A stretch of 64,000 bases of DNA from Cenococcum geophilum 1.58 (lineage: Eukaryota > Ascomycota > Dothideomycetes > Gloniales > Gloniaceae). The notes below the pieces were generated by a model. That model was given only the letters and a program-made list of their open reading frames with translations, searched no databases and was not told the origin of the DNA. Location of the stretch: contig KV748189.1 in NCBI GenBank assembly GCA_001692895.1, positions 876,432-940,431 on the forward strand, written 5' to 3'. Both the position numbers and the translations under genes were made by a program. This document shows positions 22,562-31,953 of this stretch, in pieces (the first letter of the stretch is position 1; every line of letters begins with the position of its first letter).

Positions 22562-23632
22562 TTACAATAAACGGCTCGTCATGGCTTCACTTCTGCCAAT
22601 CCATTTCTCGATCTGATTCCTGTCGCGAGGCTTGAAGCCCACTTTGAACGGCTTGGGCATAAGCGCCAAACTAGTTGGGACGGCAGAACAGTGGATTGCA
22701 TCGAGGATTTGGCAGTCCTTAGGACCCTTGGGTGGGATAACCTCAAAGGACATGATGAGTCGAACCAGAAAGACGTAGAACTCCCGGTTAGCAAGTTGGT
22801 ACCCGGCGCACGTGCGTAGACCAGCACCATATGTCGGCCTTCGCAGCAGCGGAGTCACCGATATAGCGCTCTGGTATGAACTTCTCGGGATGCTTGAAGT
22901 GGTTGGGGCCGTAGTTGGCGGCGTAAGTGTTCTGACCACGTTAGCGATTGACGTTGAAATGAATATGTAGCGTGCGAATCTCAAAACTTACTAGCGGGAA
23001 TGTGGTACCGGCAGGAGTTTCAACGCTGTAGCGATTGCCTTCTTCTGGCTCTCGCGCGACGTATACCGGGGCGAGGTGTCAACAGTGAACGATTCCGAAT
23101 TAAATACCGCTTTCCCATCAGTAGAGATGATCTTGTGGAATGTGTGTAGGATTGGCAAGACATCATGGCGGTCTGCTGGCTGGTCCGAATGTCTTTGGCG
23201 GGTTCGAAAGTATTCGCGAGAACGGTGCGCTGTTTGGGGTCCTATGGTTAGTATTTCGCCTGCCGGGGAAGAGATAGTGATGCTCACCCTGTTGCCCGTT
23301 CGGACTTCCGTACTTCTTGGCTAGCTTCTGGGCGGCGGCATGGTGGTAGCTACCGAGTTGGAAGAGGTTTCCAAAATTGGCACGCCCGGGACTTCCGGAA
23401 GCCCTTTGATCCTCGGAACATCTGTCGAGTTGAGATATCGGATAAGTAAGTAAATACCGACGGTCGGAAGACCTAGGACAAGTCGGTAGACATGGTAAGC
23501 ATTCTTGAGTTTGAGCGAGCTTACTCCTAGGTTGGTGTGAACGTAGGTATAAAGAGTCAAGTGTAAGACTTTGATAGAAAGGAAGGAGGGGAGGTTGCGA
23601 AGGAGATAAATACTTAAATAGGAACCACGCAA
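22562..23632 (-). pseudogene. Cytochrome P450 pseudogene, CYP504-like, with internal deletion
   Basis: Minus strand. The N-terminus carries a hydrophobic anchor (LVLGLPTVGIYLLIRYL) and DVPRIKGLPEVPGVPI. A one-base slip then moves the continuing NLFQLGSYHHAAAQKLAKKY to another frame. Next come ILHTFHKIIST and FTVDTSPRYTSRESQKKAIA, equivalent to the B-C helix region. Immediately after, near 23025, the sequence jumps to VETPAGTTFPL, which lies just before the heme domain. A 59-base GT-AG intron (22933-22991) follows, then NTYAANYGPNHFKHPEKFIP and the heme-binding YGAGLRTCAGYQLANRE, ending near 22562. The I-helix and ExxR region, roughly 250 codons, is missing. The TFHK and CAG-x-LANRE motifs suggest CYP504 (phenylacetate hydroxylase type), tentatively. 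Frameshifts plus deletion make it non-functional. Confidence 0.75.
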
Positions 23633-24261
23633 GAGGGCCGCAGTGAATTAAGATAAGGCAGCTTCTGCTAGCGGTGTAACGGTTGAATGAATAAGTTATT
23701 GAGCGTCTTGGTTAGCCCACCCGAAGATAACGTCTTTCGGTGAGGTTATCTCCAGGTGGTTTAAGGAATCGGCGATGAGTATGAAGGACAACTATCCGGA
23801 CTTGGAAACAAGTTCCCAGCTTTAGAAGAGGTGGCCCTTGAGTTGATAGGAGCGTCTTTTGAAAAAAGCGCTACACAGATGCCCAAAATCCTCAAAAAGG
23901 CTTTACACATAGTCTGGATATCCGAAGACAAATAGAAATTAAATAGGTAAACAAGAAGAGGAAAGTCTTTACTGGTTATCTGAACGCCGTTTGGAAGTGT
24001 CGGAAAAAACCCATCCCTGAATTTAGAGATGATGTAGGATATATAATCTTTGTGATTGATTCTTTACCGTTGGCACAACCTTCTATTCTTAAATGGCTCC
24101 TAGTTTAGAAGAACATCCACGCTCGGGCAACCCTTTTATTCCACGACTATGCTGTAGCTTGAGATGCAGCTTCTCTAGCCCTATGCTAGGGGCGAGAACC
24201 TCCCAAAAAGGGCATTAGAGAAACAATCCGACCGCCCTCGTGACATACAACACCTGGCTCT
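23633..24261. other. Intergenic, no gene recognised
   Basis: Lies between the P450 remnant and the 3' end of the thioesterase gene. No supported frame or repeat; it may include the old P450 promoter. Confidence 0.4.
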
Positions 24262-24891
24262 TCATAGCTTGCTCCTAGGCTCAACAAATAGCGCCTCCCC
24301 AGTAGCAAATACGGTCCCTTGACCATCCTCAACAGCTCCTACCAGCCACGCTTTATTGCCTTCTCTCTTTTCAAACTTGGCAGTACATAGAACAACACCG
24401 GGGGTGCGCACAGGCTTCTTATAATTAACTTTAAGATCTATGCTCAGTTAGCAAGTTGCCCGATTGCCAGCAAACGAACCGGCAAACTCACAAGCCGTGA
24501 ACAACCTCATGGGCTCATTGACAGACTCCTCGCGCTTCCGGCCCTGTTCTATTTCCAAATTGAGCGTCAACAGCACACCGATGACCTCGTCCAGCATGGT
24601 GGCCACGAAGCCTCCATGACAAATGTTCGGATGGCCATTGACGCCGTTGCCCAGGTCCACCAGCATCCGAACTTCTTGAATTGCTGGGGATCCCTCAGCG
24701 ACTGCTTTGCGATGCATCGACAGCAACTTGCGGATCGTCCGGTCTGACTTGAGCGTCTCGGCAAAGAAGGAGTCTTCGGTGCTGCCCTTCGCTTGGCGGG
24801 AAGACGTGTTGCAGGGCGTCCATGTCGGGTCGTTTATCAGGTTGGCGCACCAGGGGATCTTGCGGAAATGGAGCTCGTCGGCGGAGGCCAT
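24262..24891 (-). CDS. Hotdog-fold acyl-CoA thioesterase (PaaI/4HBT superfamily)
   Basis: Two exons, 24891-24492 and 24437-24262, joined over a 54-bp intron with donor GTGAGT, branch GCTAAC and acceptor CATAG. The join restores LFTA-YLKVNYKKPVRTPG and gives 191 residues. The signature HPNICHGGFVATMLDEVIG (about residues 87-105) is the hotdog HGG-x(4)-LD-x3-G helix seen in PaaI/THEM4-like thioesterases. The second half has the expected beta strands (VVLCTAKFEKREGNKAWLVG, GTVFATGEALFV). These enzymes hydrolyse acyl-CoA thioesters; the substrate cannot be predicted. No targeting signal is evident. It is divergent from the phosphatase gene at 25410, with 518 bp between the starts. Confidence 0.88.
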
Positions 24892-25409
24892 TGCTGCTGC
24901 CTCTAATTGACGTGGTGAAGCATCAAGAAAGGCGGAAATTGGCCGCCGTCATGTCTTGTATCTTCCTCGTGGATCGATTTGCCGAGGTCGGGGGAGGGAT
25001 AGGGCTCGTTGATGCGAGTCAAGGATGAGAGGGGTAAAATTATTACCGCTCTTTGGAGGATATCTCTTGGATGCCTGCAGATGGTTTGCTACAGTTTGAA
25101 TATAGTTGTAAAATATATTTTGTAGAACCATATTCAACCAAAAGACCAATAGAAGGCATCCTCTTCAATGAGTTGCAACGGCGCTTGAGAATGTTTAGAA
25201 TAGCCCTTCATGGATGCTTAACTGCCGGCATTACGATTCAGCCTTCTGCTATCGATAAGCCGACCTCCACGTTTTTTCCTGATAGGTGGGGATGTTATTG
25301 CTCAACCCAACCATCGTCATTCCTTCTACTATATGTCTATATCTATATCCCGCTTCCACAGCCAGCGAAAATCGACTTCGTCAAGCCCAATTGTTCTCCT
25401 ACTCGCAAA
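24892..25409. promoter_or_regulatory. Shared upstream region of two divergent genes
   Basis: 518 bp separate the thioesterase (minus) and inositol-monophosphatase-like (plus) start codons. Contains an AT-rich stretch near 25090-25130 and CTATATGTCTATATCTATAT at about 25331, about 60-80 bp before the plus-strand ATG, a possible TATA region. Reading frames here are not convincing genes. Confidence 0.4.
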
Positions 25410-26423
25410 ATGGCGGACCTCGACCTCCAAGAAATCCATGACTTCCTCATCACCATCGCCCACAAGGCCGGCGAGATGATCACAGCTGCCCACCCCAGCA
25501 CTGGAGCTGCTGGGTCTAAGAAGAACTGTAAGGCCTCCAATTCAGCTTCAGGATACCTCCAATGCCCTCTCTAATCGCACATTGGCACCCCTACCGCCCT
25601 CCAAAACACCTCCAACCACCCGACTCTCCGTTCCTTTCCGCTAACTCATCCCCCCCTCCCAGCCGCTGACCTCGTCACCGAAACCGACCGCGCCGTCGAA
25701 ACAATGGTCTCGACCTCCCTCAGCGAAAAATACCCCAACATCGCCTTCATGGGCGAAGAAACCTACACGCCCAACACACGCCTCACCCCCAGCCCAACCT
25801 TCATCGTCGACCCCATCGACGGCACCACCAACTTCGTGCACCACCACCCCTACGTCAGCATCTCCCTCGGCCTCTGCATCAACCTGCTCCCCACCATCGG
25901 CGTCGTCTACAACCCCTTCACGCAGACCCTCTACACCGCGATCCGCGGCCGCGGCGCCTTCCTGAACCGCACCACCCCCCTCCCGCTCACCCGCCCCGCC
26001 CCGCTGACCGACCTGAGCAAGTGCCTCGTGGCCGTCGAGTGGGGCTCCGACCGCTCGGGCCCCGACTACGCCGTCAAGACCCGCACGTTCGCGCGGCTGG
26101 CGGCCGCGAAGCAGGACGGCGGTGCCATGGTGCACGGGCTGCGGTCGTGGGGCTCCGCGGCGCTGAACCTGTGCGCCGTCGCCAGCGGCGCTGTCGACGC
26201 GTACTGGGAGGCTGGGTGCTGGGCCTGGGACGTGTGCGCCGGGTGGGTTGTGCTGAGCGAGGCGGGGGGCCTGGTCGTCGATGCGAATCCTGGGAACTGG
26301 GAGCCGAGTGTGGATGGGAGGAGGTATTTGGCGGTGAGGGGCGGTGAGGGCCAGAGGGGGATTGTGGAGGAGTTTTGGGGGTGTGTCGAGGGGGCGTTTG
26401 AGGTTGGGAGGGAGAATCCTTGA
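25410..26423 (+). CDS. Inositol monophosphatase family protein
   Basis: Two exons, 25410-25527 and 25663-26423, around a 135-bp GT-AG intron; the join gives KKN-SADLVTETDRAVE and a 292-residue protein (family about 260-340). Metal-binding motifs of the Mg-dependent, Li-sensitive phosphatase family are all present: GEE at 70-72, DPIDGTTNFVH at 89-99 and WDVCAG followed by EAGG at about 228-242. It should hydrolyse inositol monophosphate or a related phosphate ester in the cytosol. Fungal members also include quinate-cluster QutG-like proteins, but no quinate genes are near. Exon 2 is markedly GC-rich and creates long spurious antisense frames. Confidence 0.92.
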
Positions 26424-26639
26424 CGTTGAAGGGAGACGTTGGATGGGTTGACGGGGAGACGGGTTGGGGGTGCCTTGGCACCCCCTTTGTATATATAGAG
26501 CCTTCGGCTCTACCTCCTTACGATAGGCAACCTTATACAACCTCAACCCTATCCACTTCTTTTCCTTCGACTAGTCTTATTAAGACTTATCTCGTTCCCT
26601 TTTCTCTTCTTTAGGTGGTGGCCTTTACACTATTATAGT
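26424..26639. other. 3' flank with two short perfect hairpins
   Basis: GGGGGTGCC-TT-GGCACCCCC at about 26466-26485 and GAGCC-TTC-GGCTC at about 26500-26512 follow the phosphatase stop codon. The CCCCCTTTGTA end resembles the CCCCCTTGTA terminus of the MITEs at 27772 and 28361 and may be a remnant of that family. RIP-type AT-rich DNA begins at about 26515. Confidence 0.4.
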
Positions 26640-26930
26640 ACTTTAACGTCTTCTTCTAAAAAGAAGCTAATAAGCTACTTAAATACTAACTATATAACCA
26701 TAAGATTACCCTTAAAGAAGGAAAGTAGCTAGGGTTTAGGCCCCTATATAGTACGTCTTAAAATAAGCTTCTTATCGTATATAAATGCCTAAACAAGAAC
26801 CTATCAAAAGGATTTATCTAAGCTAGCTCGTCCCCAGTAGCTCTCCCCATAATCTTTACTAAGAAGCCTAGCGGAGGCCTTCGCTTCTACATCTGGACAA
26901 TATTCGTAGGCTAAAATTTAAACTACCCGG
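26640..26930 (+). pseudogene. Fragment of Ty3/gypsy reverse transcriptase
   Basis: The plus frame reads SKKKLISYL, then PLYSM followed by NKLLIVYKCLNKNLSKGFI, ASSSPVALPIIFTKKPSGGL and RFYI, the start of a Ty3/gypsy RT domain. The frame then breaks near 26905 before the catalytic DD motif. Several RIP stops. No LTRs were found, so this is an isolated relic. Confidence 0.7.
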
Positions 26931-27194
26931 CAAGTAAAATTAAATACTGTTAGTGACGTCAATTGGCTACCAAGTGAAATTGAATGCTGTCAATTACGTC
27001 GATTGGTTGCCAAATAGCTGTGGTTGACGTGGTTGACGTATTTAACGCATTTGATGTTCTTGATCGCGTGCACGGGCCACAATTCTAAGGACGATATCGA
27101 TGCAAGGGATATTACGACTTCTCACTTAACTTCTTTAGAAAAAATTGGTATTTTTAGTAGTGGCCTTCTATAATATTTTATCGGCATCGCATTA
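26931..27194. other. AT-rich spacer with short direct repeats
   Basis: ACTGTTAGTGACGTCAATTG and GCTGTCAATTACGTCGATTG at about 26946-27006, then GTGGTTGACGTGGTTGACGT, form an imperfect repeat of about 48 bp. No gene. Confidence 0.4.
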
Positions 27195-27613
27195 TAACGT
27201 ATTCGGTAAGCAAGTGGCCACCGCAAGCATGTGGCCACCGCACCAAAAAACCCAAAAATCGGTTTTTAATATCTTAACAACGACTTAATAATAAATTATA
27301 TAAATTTAAATTTGGACTTTCCCACCTATTTTAAGACCTCTATTAAAGTTTTAAAGTAATTTAATAGGTGGTTCTTAAGATAAAATAGTTAGGCTTAAAT
27401 TTAAGAGCTAAATCTTAATATATTTATAACGGCTTAACTAATTACTCTAAAACTCTAATACAGGTCTTAAAGTAAGTATGAGAGTCTAATTATAATTTTT
27501 TATAATAATTTTTTAAGCCATTGTTAAGATATTATGACCGATTTTTGGGTTTTTTGGTAAGTTTTTGGGGTGGCCACATGCTTGCGGTGGCCACTTGCTT
27601 ACCGAATACGTTA
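27195..27613. mobile_element. TA-flanked TIR element, Tc1/mariner (Fot1/pogo-like) non-autonomous
   Basis: Terminal inverted repeats start ACGTATTCGGTAAGCAAGTG at 27197 and match the complement ending at 27611 perfectly for about 43 bp, then imperfectly to about 85 bp. TA flanks both ends (27195-27196, 27612-27613). The interior is AT-rich and non-coding. Length and TA duplication fit a MITE or deletion derivative of a Fot1/pogo element. Confidence 0.8.
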
Positions 27614-27771
27614 GACGTGTTTTGGTAGGGCTTACTAATAAAACCGCACCAGCCGGGGTGCGCGACCAAAAGCGCCAAAAGCGCCCAATACGAAAAGTGA
27701 CTTCTGCCGTACGAAGGGGCGATTAATCTACATACGGCTAGTAGGAGGCTTGATCGACACGCGCTTTCAAC
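27614..27771. other. Short spacer between two TIR elements
   Basis: Contains the tandem words CCAAAAGCGCCAAAAGCGCC. No gene. Confidence 0.4.
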
Positions 27772-27921
27772 TACAAGGGGGCTACCTGAGCGGGCTGCCG
27801 CCCTCCCTGCAAGTTTTGGGTAGCATTATAGTCGAATCCACATTATTTTCGTAGGGTACTACTATAATGCTACCCAAAACTTGCAGGGAGGGCGGCAGCC
27901 CGCTCAGGTAGCCCCCTTGTA
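27772..27921. mobile_element. Hairpin MITE, family TACAAGGGGG, copy 1
   Basis: Two perfect 61-bp arms (27772-27832 and 27861-27921) with a 28-bp loop. Ends read TACAAGGGGGCTACCTGAGC, with TA on both sides. Non-coding. Confidence 0.9.
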
Positions 27922-28360
27922 GATGTGCCAGGATGGTGGGTGTACAGTCGGTTGCAAACCCAGCCACGCCAAGACAAGCCTGAGCATGAGCTTTGCCGTA
28001 TAGGGTAAGGCTCAGAACTAGGCTAGGTCTGTCCGCTCAAGTCAGCCACGCTAGTGGCAGTGCTAAAGACCAGGCTGAAGTTCGATAAAACCTCTTACAT
28101 TTGAAGAGACTGCAAAAGTTGCGATAAACTCGTCTCTCTTTTCGTACCCGCTACTAAAGACTGGCATGGCATCTTCAATTCGGCCAGAGCCCAGCAAAAT
28201 AAAGTCGTCTGGCGCCTGTGGCCGCTTTTGTCGACCTACAGACGCCATGGCTTTAAGTTGGCGGCAGACCACGGCTAACCCAGTCAGATTTGGGAAGCCA
28301 AAGCCGAATCGGCGATCTCGACTTTTCTGGGGAGAAGCCGAGCATGGCTGGCGCTGCAAA
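27922..28360. other. Spacer between the two hairpin MITEs
   Basis: Normal composition. Open frames at 28063-28434 (minus) and 28166-28420 (plus) run into the MITE arm and have no recognisable content, so I do not call a gene. Confidence 0.35.
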
Positions 28361-28508
28361 TATAAGGGGGTCACCACGAACGGGGCAGACGCCCTCCTTG
28401 CTAGTATGTTTTCAAAATAAGCGAGCCCTTGCAAAATGGTTGGGCTGTATTATTCTGCTAGCATACTAGCAGGGAGGGCGTCTGCCCCGTTCGTGTTACC
28501 CCCTTGTA
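28361..28508. mobile_element. Hairpin MITE, family TACAAGGGGG, copy 2
   Basis: Arms of about 45-50 bp pair with a few mismatches (left TATAAGGGGGTCACCACGAA, right complement TACAAGGGGGTAACACGAAC). Length 148 bp, TA at both ends. It shares the terminal TACAAGGGGG and an internal CGCCCTCC-TGC with copy 1, 440 bp away, while the rest of the arms differs. Confidence 0.85.
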
Positions 28509-28658
28509 TGTCACTCACAGCCCACACATGGTCATGTCAATGGGGCTCAGCGCTTGGGATGGGCGGGAACCTGGGAACCTCGTATTTATTCGGCCCTGTG
28601 CCAGTCCTTATAGACCTTTGAGCCCTCTCATGGAGTAACCCGAAACGCTCGTTTAGTC

Positions 28659-30985
28659 ATGACTGATCCCATCAGTGTGACTGCAAGTATTATAGGAATT
28701 ACCGCCGCGGGCATTAAACTATCGAGAGAGCTGTACACTATCTGCGACACCATCGGTTCAAGCCAAGCCCAGATTGAAGACCTTGCCTGCGATCTAGCCT
28801 CCTTCACCTCGATAGTGAATGAGCTAGAAGCGATATTCAAATCGCCCAAGCCAATCCACAGCGATGCCCTTAAGAAAAGTCTCTCGGATGTTCTTGACAA
28901 ATGCAGGTCTCTGTTTCAGAAGATCAATCGGATGATTGGCAGGACTGAGTCGGAAGGCGAGTCCACAGTACGACTTAAAACCAGGGTAGCGTGGGTTTTC
29001 CGTGAGACAAAAGTCCGCCCGATTAGAGCAAGCCTCGAATCCACCAAGCAGACATTGGGGCTCATGTTGCACACTTTGAAATTCGCTGCAGACGAGTAAG
29101 CTCAACACAGAGTCAAGTGAACAGCGATACTTAGCACCCAACAGACTCAAGGACGACCAGAGAGAACGCCAGATCCTGGCTAACCTGCTTCGATCCCAGC
29201 AGCGATCACTGGAAGTTCTGCTAAAGCTCGAAGAGGCGGCGGGAAAGCAACAGAGCACCGCACGTCCAAACCAGTCCGGAGATGACGTCCAGTCCAACCC
29301 AGCAGCGGCCCCGAGCCTTGCAGAATCACTCCGAAGCGCAATGCCTCCAGCTCTGCCCCGGGCAAATGGGGACCAAACTGCGATGTTAAATGGTTACAGG
29401 CCGCTATTCGAAAGGTCGCATAACCCTTATGGAAACATATCCACGACAACAGCAGCAACCTCGGATAGGTTTACTCGGCCAGACAGCCCGCATCTGGCAT
29501 CAGCGTCAACGTCACCAGCTGACCCGCGGTCAGCAACACCAACAGATTGGAGATCGAATTCTTCGCTTTCGCAACATTTTAGCGAAACGAACTTGAAATC
29601 TCTTTATCCAATCTGGAAGGAGCGTGTGCTGGACAATGTCGATACTCTCTTGCAGGCATGGACTCAAATTGACATCCCTGTGCATGAACTACCTGGCGAC
29701 TCAGCTGTTCCTCCACGCCCAAAATTGTCAGACGAAGAAATCAAAGCCGCTGAGAAGAAGCGCGACTCTTTGGCTCAGCAGCTCGAGGAGTTCGCACGGC
29801 GTCAGAATATAATTTCAGGTGACAGCAAACAGTTCTCTGACCGTAGGAAAAATATCGAAGATAGGCTCCAGAAAAGAAACAATGGGTGGTTAGAGATTAA
29901 CGATGTCGCTCTGCAACGTCTAGAAAAGGAAGTCGAGCTCTTACTCTCCAAGGAAGCGGACTGTGCAAAGAGAATTGGAGAGTATAAAACGGAATCAACA
30001 GCTTTGACGATCGAAATGGACAAAGTGTTGGACGCCATCAGGCTGGCATCTGTCGAATCCTCCAGCATGGACGATCAGCCACAATCTAGTACCCCAGCGA
30101 TTGCGACGTCCATGCCCTCTTCGCATATGGCACGTCCGTCTGCTCAGTCTTCGAACATCGATGTCACACCGCAATGGCTCAAGGAAGGTCAGCGTTTCAA
30201 TGATGACTCAGATGCCGAGGAGCAGGACAATCTACCTTCGGATACAACTGATCAGTATCAGAAGCCACCGACACAAGTAGAACCGGCGACTGATGACTCA
30301 CACCCCAAAATCGACAATATCATGTGCATCCGACAAGCTTTTAAGCCACCTCAGGCATACAGAGGTGGCTTGGATATCTTCTCGCACGTCCTTAACTTAG
30401 CGAGATATCCACCGCTGTGGTTCACTGCTTCTCAAGATGTGTACAAGTTTCATCTCGGAAAAACGAAGCAGTGCTTCTATGTTATTGAAATGACTCCGCC
30501 AGATCTTTCATCTTCTAACTCGTCGCGTGTTGAATGGACAGTCATTGGAAAACCCTGGGCGCACCCTAAAGCATTGAAAACGATGGGATGGTCCTATTAC
30601 GAAGATTCGGTAGGATATATGTGGATTGAGAAAGAGCTTAGTTCGGTAAGTACGCTCATTCTGCGGGATGCTATTTCAGATATTCAGTGCACCTAACGTT
30701 TGAACTCCATTTTAGTACGATATTGGAAAAATCTCAGAGCTCTCATGCGATTTACTAGATCGTGCGCTCGCCGTTTCCTCCCGTGATATTATGCGGAAGA
30801 GATCGACTGATAATGAGACCGGAAAACAGAGAGTATTCTTGAACTCAATGTTTAGTCCTGAACCGCGGAAATCAGACACTTTATTCGACCATCACAGTGC
30901 CTTCTTTCACGACAACGACATTGATGTCCGAAAGAGGAATAAGTCTAGAGCAGACCGAGCAAACTTCATGCGCTCAAGCTCGTAA
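28659..30985 (+). CDS. Fungal protein with STAND-type N-terminal domain and coiled coil, function unknown
   Basis: Three exons: 28659-29095, 29145-30645, 30716-30985. The 49-bp first intron (GTAAGC to CAACAG) joins KFAAD-ELKDDQRERQ, and the 70-bp second joins ELSS-YDIGKISELS. The product is 735 residues. Residues 1-145 (MTDPISVTASIIGITAAGIK followed by a helical stretch) match the N-terminal helical domain found on fungal NLR/STAND and related proteins. About residues 340-445 are strongly charged and heptad-like (coiled coil). Residues about 533-670 form a globular part (MCIRQAFKPPQAYRGGLDIF, WTVIGKPWAHP) not recognised. No NACHT or NB-ARC ATPase or repeat domain follows, so it is not a complete NLR. 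It may be a scaffold or signalling partner (inference). Confidence 0.75.
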
Positions 30986-31403
30986 CTTACCTGTTGTAGT
31001 TTTGATAAATAACGGATAATACATACATGCAATTATACGTTGCTACCCTCGTGGTTACTTGACTTTTAATGCGCTTTCACTTTGTCTATTAACGTAATGG
31101 TCTCTAATAGTACTTACTGCTTGTAGAATAACGTATTCCATGAGCGAGTCAGCCATACAAGCGAGCGGGCAGTCCTATTTTCTTACCAAAAAAAGAGAAA
31201 AATCGCATCTTAATATCTCGACAACTGCCTAATAAAAATGTCTAAAAATTCAGAATTATCGTCAAGTTGCAAAAGACGCATCGCCGAACCCGAACATTAG
31301 GGGGCTTGTACGTGTAACATTTACGAGACAGCGAACGTAAAGGTGTCAGGGTCAGAATCTATGACGTAGCAAGAAGGTTGGCAAAGTGGAGAAACAGACT
31401 ACG
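30986..31403. other. 3' intergenic between convergent genes
   Basis: AT-rich trailer of the preceding gene; nothing else recognised before the MITE at 31404. Confidence 0.4.
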
Positions 31404-31742
31404 TACAGTAAAATCTCCTTAGTACGATACGGGGTATATAACGATAACCTCTATATTACGATTTACACCCCTTAATCAAGCCTTTTTTGGTGCAATATTA
31501 TGATAATCTGACTTTTGGCAATATCGTTAAGCACCTACCACCAATATCGGTATAACCAGAGAATTTATACGGGAGAGGGCCCTGTTTAGCCCGCGAGGTA
31601 GATATCCTAAGCCTTTTTAGGCATTAAACTCCTTTTTTTCCTACTTATTTACCCAACACGTAACTCTTAATATAACAATACCATTAATATTACGATACGC
31701 TCGGCCGAACAAACGGTATCGTACTAAAGAGATTTTACTGTA
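31404..31742. mobile_element. TA-flanked TIR MITE, pogo-like (CAGTAAAATCTC ends)
   Basis: Left end CAGTAAAATCTCCTTAGTAC at 31406 matches the complement of the right end over 25 bp with one mismatch; TA duplication at 31404-31405 and 31741-31742. It is 339 bp with a non-coding AT-rich interior. The CAGTAAAA terminus is typical of pogo/Tc1 relatives. It lies about 210 bp from the end of the TBC gene. Confidence 0.85.
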
Positions 31743-31953
31743 TTGATGTTCTTCGAATCGGTGCAAGGGATAGAGCATTATTAAAAGCATCATCGACAGC
31801 ACGAAGCAGAGCGAAAAACGGGTTCGTAGCTATCAAACCCCCATCATGAGTCGTTAGATGCCGAAATGTACAGTGTACAATATACAACATGCCACCCGCC
31901 CCGTTGTAAATGCCATTACCCATATTGTTACTTTTGCCGCATCTCTCCAAAGT

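Noticed and set aside
25641..26546. 301-codon open frame on the minus strand
   Set aside because: It is antisense to the GC-rich exon 2 of the inositol-monophosphatase gene; its product is low-complexity and the plus strand has all family motifs.
28063..28434. 123-codon frame (minus) between MITEs
   Set aside because: Its start lies inside the arm of the hairpin MITE at 28361-28508 and nothing in it is recognisable.
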